A DNA stretch of 64,000 nt from Pedobacter sp. MC2016-15 (GCF_026239695.1 NZ_JAPIVS010000001.1:620001-684000); one strand, 5' to 3'. Counted from the first letter of the stretch, positions 8,118 through 18,412 are shown. Numbers and translations are program-made. The notes: generated by a model from the sequence alone, not told the origin.

Positions 8118-9722
8118 ATGCACGAAAATCTCCTTTTAGTACTCGGACTTCTTTTTGTGGTGATGCTGCTGGTTATGCTGGCCCACAAGATCCGTGTAGC
8201 ATACCCAATTTTCCTGGTCCTTGCTGGTCTGGGTATCGGTTTCACTCCGGTCATTCCGGCACTGAAACTTGATCCTGAACTGATCTTTCTGATATTCCTG
8301 CCGCCTTTGCTGTACGAAGCAGCATGGTATACCTCCTGGAAAGAGTTTAAGCGATGGAAAAAAGGGATCGCTCTGCTGGCATTCGGACTGGTATTTTTAA
8401 CTTCTCTGGTGGTGGCTTACGCTGCGCATTCCTATATCCCCGGCTTCACGCTGGCTTTGGGATTTTTACTTGGCGGTATTGTATCCCCTCCGGACGCGGT
8501 AGCGGCAACTACAGTCCTGAAAGGATTGAAAGTTCCACATCGTACCCTCACGATACTGGAAGGTGAAAGTTTGGTGAACGATGCATCCTCACTCATCGTA
8601 TTCCGTTTCGCCCTGGCGGCTATACTGACGGGAGCTTTTTCCATGCAGCAGGCAGTGGGGCAGTTTTTTGTTGTAGCAGGCATGGGGATAGTTGTAGGTC
8701 TTGCGCTGGCACATGTCATGTATGTGATTCATCGGTTTTTACCCACCACGCCGGCTATAGATGCTACATTAACGGTAATGACGCCATATATTTTGTTTTT
8801 ATCTGCGGAACATTTTCATTATTCCGGTGTCATGGCCGTGGTGAGCGGCGGGTTGTTTATGTCTTTCCGCTCACATGAGTTGTTCAAGACGGGTGGTACA
8901 AGGTTGAATATGATGGGGGTTTGGCATACATTAATATTTGTAATGAATACGCTGGTCTTTATCCTGATCGGTCTGGATCTGCCGGAGATTGTGCGTGGCC
9001 TTGGCGATGTATCTGTTTTCCAGGCGGTAAAGTATGGGGTGTTTATCAGTATCATTTCCATCATCATCCGTCTGCTTTGGGTATTCTCTACGGCTCACAT
9101 TCCGCGTTGGTTTAGCAGCAGAGAGAAACGTAAGCCTTCGTTGGGCTGGAAAAATCCGCTGATCATCGGCTGGGCAGGGATGCGTGGCGTGGTGTCACTG
9201 GCTACAGCTTTATCCATCCCGCTGTACATGAGTAACGGCACAGCATTTCCTCAGCGCGATCTGATCATCTTCATCACATTTGTGGTGATCCTCATTACGC
9301 TGGTTTTTCAGGGACTTACGCTTCCTATAGTGATCAGGTTTACCAAAATAGCAGAACTGGACCCGATATTACCGCCACATGAACAGCATGCAGGTATCAG
9401 GTTAAGATTGGAAACCGTTGCGCTGCAGCGCTTGAATGAAAAGCATTCATCCGCAGGAAACAACAGTTTGGTAAAGGCCTATGCCGAAAAGCTCCGGCGT
9501 GAGATTGATGGTCACCTGCACTTTCTGAGTTCTGAAGAAGTTTGCATGAACCACAGTTCTGAACGCCAGCAATTTCAGCAGATCATGGCGGATATTCATA
9601 ATCACCAACGCAAGGAGTTGTTTAAAATGAAGAACGAACACACATTTACTGATGAAGCGATACGGAAAGCGGAGCATCTGCTGGATATCACAGATCTGGG
9701 CGTAGCGGAAAGCCCGCTTTAA
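8118..9722 (+). CDS. Na+/H+ antiporter, CPA1 family
   Basis: A 534-residue inner-membrane protein with about twelve hydrophobic helices and a soluble C-terminal tail of some 125 residues. The CPA1 signatures are clear: GGIVSPPDAVAATTVLKGLKVPHR near residue 119, then LEGESLVNDASSLIVFRFA near residue 145, where the Asn-Asp pair is the cation/proton-binding site. Exchange of Na+ (or K+) for H+ is expected. It is tightly linked (6 bp) to the barrel gene, so they probably share a transcript. Confidence 0.92.
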   Translation: MHENLLLVLGLLFVVMLLVMLAHKIRVAYPIFLVLAGLGIGFTPVIPALKLDPELIFLIFLPPLLYEAAWYTSWKEFKRWKKGIALLAFGLVFLTSLVVAYAAHSYIPGFTLALGFLLGGIVSPPDAVAATTVLKGLKVPHRTLTILEGESLVNDASSLIVFRFALAAILTGAFSMQQAVGQFFVVAGMGIVVGLALAHVMYVIHRFLPTTPAIDATLTVMTPYILFLSAEHFHYSGVMAVVSGGLFMSFRSHELFKTGGTRLNMMGVWHTLIFVMNTLVFILIGLDLPEIVRGLGDVSVFQAVKYGVFISIISIIIRLLWVFSTAHIPRWFSSREKRKPSLGWKNPLIIGWAGMRGVVSLATALSIPLYMSNGTAFPQRDLIIFITFVVILITLVFQGLTLPIVIRFTKIAELDPILPPHEQHAGIRLRLETVALQRLNEKHSSAGNNSLVKAYAEKLRREIDGHLHFLSSEEVCMNHSSERQQFQQIMADIHNHQRKELFKMKNEHTFTDEAIRKAEHLLDITDLGVAESPL

Positions 9723-9805
9723 CAATCTGACTACAACAAATACCAATCCGGATACATTTGATCGAAGGACTATTTAGAATTTTGCAATGAGATTTATCAC
9801 TTTAG

Positions 9806-10801
<996 letters not shown>

Positions 10802-10818
10802 TCATCAGAGGTAGAAAT

Positions 10819-11556
10819 ATGGAAAATCTAAAAGACAAAGTTGTAGCCGTTACAGGCGCAAGTAGTGGAATGGGTAGAGCCATTGCGATAGCGTTAGCGA
10901 AAAATGGTGCAAAGGTTGTTTTGGGTGCAAGACGAGCAGAACAATTACAAGAACTTGTTGAAGAAATTAAAAGTACAGGTGGCGAGGCCGCTTTTACTAA
11001 AATCGATGTAAAAAACAAAGCCGATTTAGTGCTGTTGGTAAAGACTGCGGTTGAGCAATACGGAAAATTAGATGTTATTATAAACAATGCTGGTGTCAGT
11101 CAATTAAGCCGCGTCGACGAATTGGATATTGACGGTTGGGAAGAAATGATTGACATTAACCTCAAAGGCGTTCTGTATGGGATGGCAGCAGCAATTCCAG
11201 TATTCAAACAACAACAGTCGGGACATATCGTTAATATCATTTCTACAGCAGGAATAAAGATTGTGCCAATGCAAGGAGTTTATGCGGGCACTAAAAATGC
11301 CATACGCACTGTAGCTGAAGCATTTCGTCAGGAGTCCAACGGAAACATACGCATAACTGGTATTTCGCCGGGATTTGTGAAGACAGATTTTGCGAGCAAT
11401 ATAAAAAACGAAGCAATGAAAACAGCTATTCAACAAGGAATGGAAGAAATTGCCATCAGTCCGACAGCCATTGCAAATGCTGTAATTTATGCCATCAGCC
11501 AACCAAGCGATGTAGAAATTGGCGATATTGTTATTCGTCCAGCAAAACAAAGTTGA
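10819..11556 (+). CDS. Short-chain dehydrogenase/reductase
   Basis: A 245-residue classical SDR. The Rossmann cofactor motif TGASSGMGRAIA is at about residue 14, NNAG at about 90, and the catalytic triad includes Ser in IISTAG and the YxxxK pair in YAGTKNA (near residue 155). GISPGFVKTDF is the usual post-catalytic PG motif. It reduces or oxidises an unknown alcohol/carbonyl. The gene follows the aldo/keto reductase after 17 bp and is likely cotranscribed; two carbonyl reductases with a linked AraC regulator suggests a response to reactive carbonyls, which is inference. Confidence 0.92.
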   Translation: MENLKDKVVAVTGASSGMGRAIAIALAKNGAKVVLGARRAEQLQELVEEIKSTGGEAAFTKIDVKNKADLVLLVKTAVEQYGKLDVIINNAGVSQLSRVDELDIDGWEEMIDINLKGVLYGMAAAIPVFKQQQSGHIVNIISTAGIKIVPMQGVYAGTKNAIRTVAEAFRQESNGNIRITGISPGFVKTDFASNIKNEAMKTAIQQGMEEIAISPTAIANAVIYAISQPSDVEIGDIVIRPAKQS

Positions 11557-11576
11557 TTACATTAGTGACCGGGAAA

Positions 11577-12491
11577 ATGCAAAGACAATCTAACATCAAT
11601 CATATCAATAGTATATCGCAACTTGTGCGGTTATTGGGTCTTCCTGCACCGTCGCACCCATTGATTGCGTTGGTCGACTACAATAAGGTTTCCATTGATA
11701 TGTTTCCGAAAGGGCAGAAAGTAAGTCTTGATTTCTACAAAATCTCCTTTAAGCCAAAATTCATGGGACAAATAAAATATGGACAAGGATATTACGATTT
11801 TGAGGAAGGTGGATTGGCATTTTTGAAGCCAAAACAAATCGTTTTCCCACCAGAGAACCTGGAAAGCTATGAAGGTATAGCGTTATATTTCCATTCGGAT
11901 TTTATCCGAAATTATCCCTTGGGAAGCACTATCAGTCAGTATGGCTTTTTTTCTTATGATGTCTCTGAAGCGTTATTTTTATCCGCCAAAGAGAAAGAAA
12001 TTATAGCCAATTTATTTACCACAATTGCCACTGAACTAGACAACAACATCGACGGTTTCAGCCAGGATGTTTTGGTTTCACAATTAGAGTTATTGCTGAA
12101 TTACAGCAACCGTTTTTACAACAGGCAATTTATTACAAGGAAAGCGGTCAATCACGACATCGTCACCTCTTTGGACAATCTCTTAAGCAACTATTTTGAA
12201 GAAGAGAAAAGTCTGAAAAACGGTCTGCCATCTGTGAAATATATCAGCACAGCGTTACAGCTATCGCAACGTTATCTGAGTGATATGTTGAGTTCATTGA
12301 CAGGACTGAATACACAACAGTATATTCAGAATACAATCATTGAAAAAGCCAAAGAAAGATTAGCAACTACGAATCTGTCCGTTTCAGAGATTGCTTATGA
12401 ACTGGGCTTTGAACACTCACAATCTTTCAATAAGCTTTTCAAGACAAAGACAAATGTATCGCCTTTGGAGTTCAGGCAGTCGTTTAATTAA
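11577..12491 (+). CDS. AraC-family transcriptional regulator
   Basis: About 304 residues. The N-terminal half has a cupin-like sensory region (PKFMGQIKYGQGYYDFEEGGLAFLKPKQI), and the C-terminal 100 residues form the double-HTH AraC domain, with SVSEIAYELGFEHSQSFNKLFK, the standard signature. The ATG at 11577 (MQRQSNIN) is preferred; the frame extends back to a TTG at 11553 inside the end of the SDR gene. It probably controls the reductase pair ahead of it. A 57-bp palindrome lies 37 bp after its stop. Confidence 0.9.
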   Translation: MQRQSNINHINSISQLVRLLGLPAPSHPLIALVDYNKVSIDMFPKGQKVSLDFYKISFKPKFMGQIKYGQGYYDFEEGGLAFLKPKQIVFPPENLESYEGIALYFHSDFIRNYPLGSTISQYGFFSYDVSEALFLSAKEKEIIANLFTTIATELDNNIDGFSQDVLVSQLELLLNYSNRFYNRQFITRKAVNHDIVTSLDNLLSNYFEEEKSLKNGLPSVKYISTALQLSQRYLSDMLSSLTGLNTQQYIQNTIIEKAKERLATTNLSVSEIAYELGFEHSQSFNKLFKTKTNVSPLEFRQSFN

Positions 12492-12528
12492 GGAGCTCTT
12501 TCCTTTGGACTGTTTGGCCTTGTTAGCT

Positions 12529-12585
12529 TTGTTCACTATATCTGGATGTTTACGTTACGTGAACATCCAGATATAGTGAACAAAA
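12529..12585. repeat. 57-bp near-perfect palindrome between convergent genes
   Basis: Arms of 28 bases pair around a single central base with one T-G mismatch. The outer part is TTTGTTCACTATATCTGG and its complement. There is no long U-run after either side (only AAAA/TTT), so it is a weak match to an intrinsic terminator. As DNA it could form a cruciform; as RNA it would be a very long hairpin. It lies between the AraC gene (+) and a Crp/Fnr gene (-), so a bidirectional terminator role is the simplest explanation. Confidence 0.75.
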
Positions 12586-12676
12586 CTTGGATAGTCGGGA
12601 TGGCGTAGCGAATTCATCCTAAATTGAATCAACGCACAAAAGTGGAAAGTCCGGTTAACAAATGTTTCATATCCTT

Positions 12677-13258
12677 TTACCCCTTCTTCCTAATCCTGCT
12701 TAAATGTTCTGGCGTCAAACCCAGATAGGACGCGATATAATACTGAGGCACCTGCTGTACAATCTGAGGGTAAGCAGAAGCGAAATCCCGGTATTGCTCT
12801 TCATGCGTGGTGGCGATCAGCTTCTTTCGCTTAGCTTCATTTACGCAGAAAATCTTTTCGATGATTAACCTCCCGAAGCGTTCCCAGACCTTGTACTTAT
12901 CGTACAATCCGTTTATGCCTTCCCTGCTCAAAATAAGAAGTTCCACATCTGTTAATGCTTCAAGATACTGCTTTGAGGGAGAGCGCAAAATGAAGCTCTG
13001 GTAATCACTGGCAAACTGACCTTCAGAAACAAAATCCACAGTTGCCTCCCTGCCGTTTTGGAAAGCATATTCCCTGATCACACCGGTATTCAGGAAAGCA
13101 ATAAAATTACAGATCTTCCCTTCTTCCAGCAGCATATCTTTTTTACGAAGTTCTTTAAATCTCACTATTTCTGTAAAAGCTTCCCATTCCTCTTCGTTCG
13201 GTTGAACGATTGTACGGATAAAGGCTTCAATTTTATGCAGTTGCGGAGAGTCTTTCAT
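12677..13258 (-). CDS. Crp/Fnr-family transcriptional regulator
   Basis: A 193-residue regulator with a beta-roll sensor (KDMLLEEGKICNFIAFLNTGVIREY, residues 37-62) and a C-terminal HTH (PQIVQQVPQYYIASYLGLTPEHLSRIRKKG). It is a distant paralogue of the regulator at 4498, of similar length and layout, but the two share little more than the family pattern. The SYLGLTPEHLSRIR recognition segment is the form widespread in Bacteroidota. Ligand unknown. It lies 20 bp upstream of nothing on its own strand; the FAH-fold gene behind it runs into its promoter region, so it may share a transcript with that gene. Confidence 0.9.
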   Translation of the reverse strand: MKDSPQLHKIEAFIRTIVQPNEEEWEAFTEIVRFKELRKKDMLLEEGKICNFIAFLNTGVIREYAFQNGREATVDFVSEGQFASDYQSFILRSPSKQYLEALTDVELLILSREGINGLYDKYKVWERFGRLIIEKIFCVNEAKRKKLIATTHEEQYRDFASAYPQIVQQVPQYYIASYLGLTPEHLSRIRKKG

Positions 13259-13278
13259 GTGTTAAAGATAATTCAAAA

Positions 13279-14478
13279 TTAACGGCATCCCAACTTCGCA
13301 GTATGTGCTGTAACGGTAGTACTGATGGTTCCCAGATAGCTGATAGAGCTCTCCACAAAATCCCCTGGTTTAAGGTAGCGTGGATTCTTCCTTTCTTTAT
13401 GCAGGTATTTTTTTAAGATGTAAGGATGCATCTGCTCGGTGAAGAAGGCACCTGTAAAAATATATCTCATTACTGTACCTATGATAAAACCTTTGGCAGG
13501 CGCCTTGAATACTACTCCTGAGGGCGTTCCGGTTACAATTATACTATTGGCAGGGATGCATTCCCCTTCAAAGAGTTTTACCATTTTCTCCTGGTAGTAA
13601 CTCTTCTTTTCGCCCCTGGCAGCGAGCGATTTTTCCACGATCCTGTCAATGTTCCAAACCATATCCTTCGCGTTACCATGCTGCCTCACTGCTCCATTTA
13701 CAGAAAGCTCCAACTGCAGCTCCTTCACAAAAGCACGCCAGTTTTTCGGGATAACCATATAGGGTCCTGTGGGTAGAAAGCCCTTTTTACTTTTAGCATC
13801 AGGAAATCCCTTGCCACCCGTTACATTCTGACTATCCATCTTGCGCATCAGCTCCGCCCGGTCGGTAAAGTCGTTCACCACCAGAAAGCCGATCATCATG
13901 CGGTCAAGCTCCTCAACTGCACAGACATTTGTAGGGAAAACAATGCCGAGCTCCACCTCATGGTCCAGCAGCCAGCCCTCCTGATATTCCAACTGTTGTA
14001 CCGCAGCGTCGGTCCTTACCAATTTCGGGAACATAAAAGGCCTAACCTGACCTGTCTCCTTACCGTGTTCTTCGTAATTGATCCCTATAGCTAAATGTCT
14101 GTCTGACGTAAGAGCTGGCAACAGTTCAGAATATTTCACTGTCACTTTCCTGGAGCCCCGGCGGATCAATCCCAGGACCTCATTAAAATTCATATTCCCG
14201 ATCAGATTAAAAGAATTTTGTTCATAACTCCTGAGCTCGTCACTAAGATCTACACCTTTTACGCTGATGCCATTGTCTTCCAAAACAGCAAGTATATGCA
14301 CCTTACCATCCTTGTTAAACCTACTCAACGTGAGAGCCTCTTCAGGTGCTTTGATTTGTCCGGACATCCTTTTATTCCCGGCTGTTTTGATACTGGGCAT
14401 CAATTGTGCCAGCGCCGGGTAGCTGTTGAAGAGCGTCACCAATCCGGCAACTACTAATCCAATAACAATTCTGTTCAT
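13279..14478 (-). CDS. Exported fumarylacetoacetate-hydrolase-fold protein
   Basis: A 399-residue protein with a signal peptide (MNRIVIGLVVAGLVTLFNSYPALAQ is hydrophobic with an A-x-A-type cleavage region) followed by an FAH-fold domain. The metal ligands of the family are present: Glu-x-Glu in DHEVELGIVF (near residue 173), Asp in VVNDFTDR (near 201), and the KGFPDAKSKKGFLPTGPYM loop plus VTGTPSGVVF (near 320). An unusual insert (about residues 328-368, GFIIGTVMRYIFTGAFF...) sits inside the last sheet before KPGDFVE. Family enzymes cleave or hydrate 2-oxo acids and are normally cytoplasmic, so export is odd. Cotranscribed with the upstream barrel gene (9 bp gap). Confidence 0.83.
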   Translation of the reverse strand: MNRIVIGLVVAGLVTLFNSYPALAQLMPSIKTAGNKRMSGQIKAPEEALTLSRFNKDGKVHILAVLEDNGISVKGVDLSDELRSYEQNSFNLIGNMNFNEVLGLIRRGSRKVTVKYSELLPALTSDRHLAIGINYEEHGKETGQVRPFMFPKLVRTDAAVQQLEYQEGWLLDHEVELGIVFPTNVCAVEELDRMMIGFLVVNDFTDRAELMRKMDSQNVTGGKGFPDAKSKKGFLPTGPYMVIPKNWRAFVKELQLELSVNGAVRQHGNAKDMVWNIDRIVEKSLAARGEKKSYYQEKMVKLFEGECIPANSIIVTGTPSGVVFKAPAKGFIIGTVMRYIFTGAFFTEQMHPYILKKYLHKERKNPRYLKPGDFVESSISYLGTISTTVTAHTAKLGCR

Positions 14479-14487
14479 ATCAAATAA

Positions 14488-15450
14488 TTACTTTCTGCCT
14501 GGAAAAATTCTGTAGCTTAAACCGATCTTAAACGAGAGTCCCGGAGAAACCTCGGGATTAATCGGATCTTTGCGGTCCCCCAGTTCATAGAAGTCGACAA
14601 AGCCATCCGCTTTATCATTTTTGTTATAGATCTCCATGTTTCTGATCAGCGTATAGGCTGCCGTTGCGCGCACTGCCCATTTGGAGGAGACGTACCGTTC
14701 CAGGAAAAGTCCCGGGTTAACAGTATTGTATTCAAAGTAGCGGTCCATATTATTCAAGCGGTATGTCGAGTTTTGCACGAACAGGTTAAACCCCGTGTTC
14801 ATCTTCTGGTTGATGGCGTAACTCGCTGTCAGGTTGTGTGGAACATCCCCGAAGATCTGCCATTTATCGTTTACTTTCCAGTCCATACCTACCAGCACTA
14901 CATACTGCGGACCATAAAATTGCCTGCGATAACCCAGAATTGCTTTCCAGGTAATTTTCTCCGAGGCCTTCCAGCTTCCTCTAACGATTGCCCCGAACTT
15001 AATATCAGAGCTCTTCACATCTTTATAATCACTGTTCATGGTGGGTGTCAGCAGGGCTGTAAGATTGAAGCTTTTGCTCAACATTGTGCTGTAGCCGAAG
15101 GTGGGCGAGATACTGTATACACGCTTCACTTCAAAATCCGGATGGGTACCAGAGAAATTGAAGGCTTCCAGATTTCCCCCTACGATCAGATACCTGGATT
15201 TGTCCGCCTTCAGGAAGATGGGAATGGTAGCCGATACTTTGAGATTGTTGCCTGTAAATTTCTGATTTCCTGCAGAGGAATCAATCTTCATTGGGATGTG
15301 TTCATAACTGATATTTACACCCTCGATATATCCCTGGGCAGCGCTCAGCATGGGCGAAAGCATGAATAAAATAAAGATGAGGCAAATGAAAGGACGGTCA
15401 GCGATCCATTGCGGCCGCGAAGAGTTTAAGCTAAAATTGAAAATTTCCAT
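14488..15450 (-). CDS. Outer-membrane beta-barrel protein (DUF6268-like)
   Basis: A 320-residue protein with a hydrophobic N-terminus ending at SAAQG and then repeated amphipathic strands (YSISPTFGYSTML, FNLTALLTPTMN, WKAILGYRRQFYGPQYVVLVG). It resembles DUF6268-type barrels of Bacteroidota, an assignment made from pattern only. The signal sequence is longer than usual: the first 22 residues (MEIFNFSLNSSRPQWIADR) precede the hydrophobic part, so an internal start is possible, though no better ATG is visible. It is the first gene of a unit with the exported FAH-fold protein. Confidence 0.65.
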   Translation of the reverse strand: MEIFNFSLNSSRPQWIADRPFICLIFILFMLSPMLSAAQGYIEGVNISYEHIPMKIDSSAGNQKFTGNNLKVSATIPIFLKADKSRYLIVGGNLEAFNFSGTHPDFEVKRVYSISPTFGYSTMLSKSFNLTALLTPTMNSDYKDVKSSDIKFGAIVRGSWKASEKITWKAILGYRRQFYGPQYVVLVGMDWKVNDKWQIFGDVPHNLTASYAINQKMNTGFNLFVQNSTYRLNNMDRYFEYNTVNPGLFLERYVSSKWAVRATAAYTLIRNMEIYNKNDKADGFVDFYELGDRKDPINPEVSPGLSFKIGLSYRIFPGRK

Positions 15451-15599
15451 TAGGGATAGTTTTGATTAATCTTTTTTTTGATTGTGACAAAATTATCCCG
15501 GACGCTTTCGGATCTCATTGATGTTTATCAATAAGCTATATTTTAGGTTTATTTTAAAACTGTAGCTTAACAGACTTCAGTTGACGACATGTGTCCTTT

Positions 15600-16970
15600 T
15601 TACTTCCCGATACAAAACTTACTAAAAATATTCTCCAGCAAATCATCCGTAGTCACCTTGCCGGTAATCTCACCGAGATAATACAGCGCCTGCTTAATAT
15701 CCGTAGCCAGGAAATCTGAAGTTACAGGATTGATCAATCCTTCAGAAACACTGTGCAACGACTCCTGTGTTTTACGAAGCGCTTCTACGTGCCTGATGTT
15801 TGTTACCAGGGTATGGTTTTCAGAAAGTTTGTCTCCAACTACTGCGTCGTAGAGCACTTCTTTCAGTGATTCAATCCCGGTATTTTCCTTTGCAGAGATA
15901 GAAACAAACTGGATATCCAGGGGAAGGTCCAGCTCCTTGATCCTGTCGGTATAGGTTAGATCCATCTTATTTGCTACAGCAATAAAAACAAATCCCGGTT
16001 TGTATAAGCTATTGATATCATCATGGATCTCGCGTGCCGTCATGTTCACCACGTCAAAAAGATAAATCAAAACTGACGCATGACTGATCTTCTGCATCGT
16101 CTTCTCCACCCCTATAGCTTCGATCGTGTCTGTAGCTTCACGTATCCCTGCCGTATCAATCAGACGGAAATTGATACCATTGATATTAAATACCTCTTCA
16201 ATTGTATCCCTTGTTGTTCCTGCGATCTCACTCACAATCGCACGGTCCTCATTCAGTAAGGCATTCAGCAATGTAGATTTCCCTGCATTCGGTCTTCCTG
16301 CGATCACCGTATTGATTCCTTCTTTGATCACATTTCCCAGTTCAAAGGAACGGATCAGCTTACTCAGGACCAGTGTGATCTTGTTGATCAGATCCTGCAG
16401 TTGATCGCGGTTGGCGAACTCCACATCCTCCTCAGAGAAATCAAGCTCCAGCTCAATCATGGAAGCGAAATGGATCAGCTGTTCGCGCAGCACATTCAGC
16501 TCAGTGCTGAAGCCCCCACGGAGCTGGTTCATCGCCACACTGTGCGCGGCCTGTGAATCCGAAGAGATCAGGTCGGCCACCGCTTCTGCCTGTGAAAGAT
16601 CCATGGCACCATTTAAGAATGCCCTCAAAGTGAACTCTCCCGGTTTTGCCGCAACAGCACCTTTTTTGAGCAGCAAGGAGATAATCTGCTGTATGATATA
16701 GTTAGAGCCATGACAAGAGATCTCCACCACGTTTTCTTTGGTATAAGATCTGGGGCCTACAAACAAACTCACCACCACCTCGTCGATCACGATGTCACCA
16801 TCCTTAATCAGTCCAAAATGCAAGGTATGAGTAGCTTGTGCCAGTAAGTCTTTACCACTGAAAACCGAGTTGGTAATCGCAATAGCATCTTTTCCGGAAA
16901 GGCGGATCACCCCTATCGCACCCGATCCGGGAGGAGTGGATAAAGCTACTATTGTTTCATCTGTAATCAT
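15600..16970 (-). CDS. mnmE: tRNA uridine-5-carboxymethylaminomethyl modification GTPase MnmE
   Basis: A 456-residue enzyme that, with MnmG, installs cmnm5 or nm5 groups on U34 of certain tRNAs. The N-terminal formyl-THF-binding domain has PPGSGAIGVIRLSG, the inserted G domain (from about residue 215) has GRPNAGKSTLLN, the DTAG switch (LIDTAGIRE) and NKMD, and the protein ends in the conserved CIGK, whose Cys is needed for modification. The ATG at 16970 is chosen because the longer reading frame to 17000 overlaps a consensus -7 box at 16998-17005, 27 bp upstream of this ATG. Confidence 0.96.
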   Translation of the reverse strand: MITDETIVALSTPPGSGAIGVIRLSGKDAIAITNSVFSGKDLLAQATHTLHFGLIKDGDIVIDEVVVSLFVGPRSYTKENVVEISCHGSNYIIQQIISLLLKKGAVAAKPGEFTLRAFLNGAMDLSQAEAVADLISSDSQAAHSVAMNQLRGGFSTELNVLREQLIHFASMIELELDFSEEDVEFANRDQLQDLINKITLVLSKLIRSFELGNVIKEGINTVIAGRPNAGKSTLLNALLNEDRAIVSEIAGTTRDTIEEVFNINGINFRLIDTAGIREATDTIEAIGVEKTMQKISHASVLIYLFDVVNMTAREIHDDINSLYKPGFVFIAVANKMDLTYTDRIKELDLPLDIQFVSISAKENTGIESLKEVLYDAVVGDKLSENHTLVTNIRHVEALRKTQESLHSVSEGLINPVTSDFLATDIKQALYYLGEITGKVTTDDLLENIFSKFCIGK

Positions 16971-16997
16971 GGCTATATATGTTTTTATAAGATTGTG

Positions 16998-17005
16998 CAA
17001 ATCTA
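16998..17005 (-). promoter_or_regulatory. -7 promoter element of mnmE
   Basis: Reads TAGATTTG on the minus strand (consensus TAnnTTTG), 27 bp before the mnmE ATG. It rules out the longer reading frame as the translated one. Confidence 0.6.
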
Positions 17006-17064
17006 CCCAAACATTTGGATGCTTTGCATAGTTAATGAAGGAAACTTAACAATCTGATTAAAAA

Positions 17065-18189
17065 ATGAAGGAATTGCCACTAACCGTTAAAAGATCTTTG
17101 GAATTATTGGGTATACTGCTGCTGGGCACTGTATTGGTGATTGGCAGTGATATTATTATGCCCGTAATTATGGCATTCTTTATCACCATTATGCTGGTGC
17201 CTATCTATCGCTGGCTGAGAAAATATAAAGTTCCTGAAGCCCTCGCCATTATACTGCCTATCCTGCTGGTCGCGATTTTTGTGGGACTCATTGTCTGGTT
17301 CTTCTCCTCGCAGGTGGCCAGTCTCGTCAAGGATTTCCCGCAAATTAAAGCTAACGTTTCCATACACCTGCAGGCCCTGAGCGAGTGGGTGAGTAAGGTA
17401 AGTCACTATTCTACCAAAGAACAGGTAGATTTCATCAACAAAAAAAGTAATGATCTCCTCTCCATGGCTGGCGGAATGGCAAGCGGTGCAGCCGTAACCC
17501 TCAGCTCTGTGTTTGTTTTTGTTGGTTTACTACCAATTTACATCTACCTGATCCTATTTTATAAAGACATTCTACTGCGTTTCGTATTCATGTGGTTCAA
17601 AACTGATGACCATCCTAAAGTAAAGGATGCGATCTACGAGACCGAAACGATCATCAAAAGCTACCTCGTAGGACTGCTGATTCAGGTTACCTATATGACC
17701 GTATTGCTTGGAGGTATTTTGCTTCTGCTGGGCATCAAACACGCCCTCCTGATTGGAGTCATATTTGCGATACTGAACCTGATTCCTTATGTAGGAGCAC
17801 TGCTGGGTAATATTATTGGTGTAATGCTCACGTTAACATCTGCAGCAACCTTAGGTCCTGTGGTAACTGTACTAGCGGTTATTGCGGGTGTACAGTTTCT
17901 GGATAATAACATCCTGATGCCGCGTATCGTGGGTTCAAAAGTAAAAATCAATGCGCTGATGTCAATTCTCGGAGTTATTATTGGAGGCAGCATCGCTGGT
18001 GTTTCCGGGATGTTCCTGTCCATGCCAATAATTGCTGTGCTGAAGGTGATCTTCGACAGAACAGAAATGTTCAAACAATGGGGTGTTTTATTTGGTGATG
18101 AAAGACCAACTAAAAGCCCGATGAAGTTCCCTACGTTCAGAAAAAAAGAAAATGTTAACACAAAATCAGGTGTCGAAAAAGATAAGTAA
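17065..18189 (+). CDS. AI-2E family transporter
   Basis: A 374-residue inner-membrane protein with about seven to eight hydrophobic helices, starting with IMPVIMAFFITIMLVPIYRWLRKYKVPEALAIILPILL. The C-terminal NLIPYVGALLGNIIGVML and DNNILMPRIVGSKVKINALMSILGVIIGG blocks are diagnostic for the AI-2E/PerM family. Members range from autoinducer-2 exporters to Na+/H+-linked efflux, so the substrate is open. The charged tail (residues 345-374) is cytoplasmic. It is divergent from mnmE and convergent with argS, with the conserved-loop hairpin at 18304-18383 between. Confidence 0.92.
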   Translation: MKELPLTVKRSLELLGILLLGTVLVIGSDIIMPVIMAFFITIMLVPIYRWLRKYKVPEALAIILPILLVAIFVGLIVWFFSSQVASLVKDFPQIKANVSIHLQALSEWVSKVSHYSTKEQVDFINKKSNDLLSMAGGMASGAAVTLSSVFVFVGLLPIYIYLILFYKDILLRFVFMWFKTDDHPKVKDAIYETETIIKSYLVGLLIQVTYMTVLLGGILLLLGIKHALLIGVIFAILNLIPYVGALLGNIIGVMLTLTSAATLGPVVTVLAVIAGVQFLDNNILMPRIVGSKVKINALMSILGVIIGGSIAGVSGMFLSMPIIAVLKVIFDRTEMFKQWGVLFGDERPTKSPMKFPTFRKKENVNTKSGVEKDK

Positions 18190-18303
18190 ATGCCTGACCA
18201 AGGGGCTTCAGTAAAAGGTAGAAGTATAAGAACGAGGTAATAAGGCTGAAGTCTTGATATGCGGATGCAGGTAAAGCACCCAACCCAGAACAAACCTTTC
18301 CAA

Positions 18304-18383
18304 AAAAAAACATGGCTTGTATTTCGATGCCTTATGCTGCGCTTCAGCAGCATACAGCATTGAAATACAAGCCATGTTTTTTT
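18304..18383. repeat. Hairpin repeat A: bidirectional terminator with conserved internal loop
   Basis: A9 (18302-18310) then CATGGCTTGTATTTC (18311-18325) pairs with GAAATACAAGCCATG (18362-18376) followed by T7. Inside come G26/T61 (wobble), ATGC/GCAT, a 3x3 internal loop CTT (18331-18333) / ACA (18354-18356), then ATGCTGC/GCAGCAT closing on GCTTCA. The loop motif recurs at 46611-46666 and 46767-46830 with different outer stems. Lies between convergent AI-2E transporter and argS genes. Confidence 0.85.
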
Positions 18384-18412
18384 ACCCTTAGATATTCCCC
18401 TTTTCAGGGAAT

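Noticed and set aside
12529..12585. Terminal inverted repeat of an insertion sequence
   Set aside because: The arms are adjacent rather than flanking an element, there is no transposase, and no target duplication was seen.
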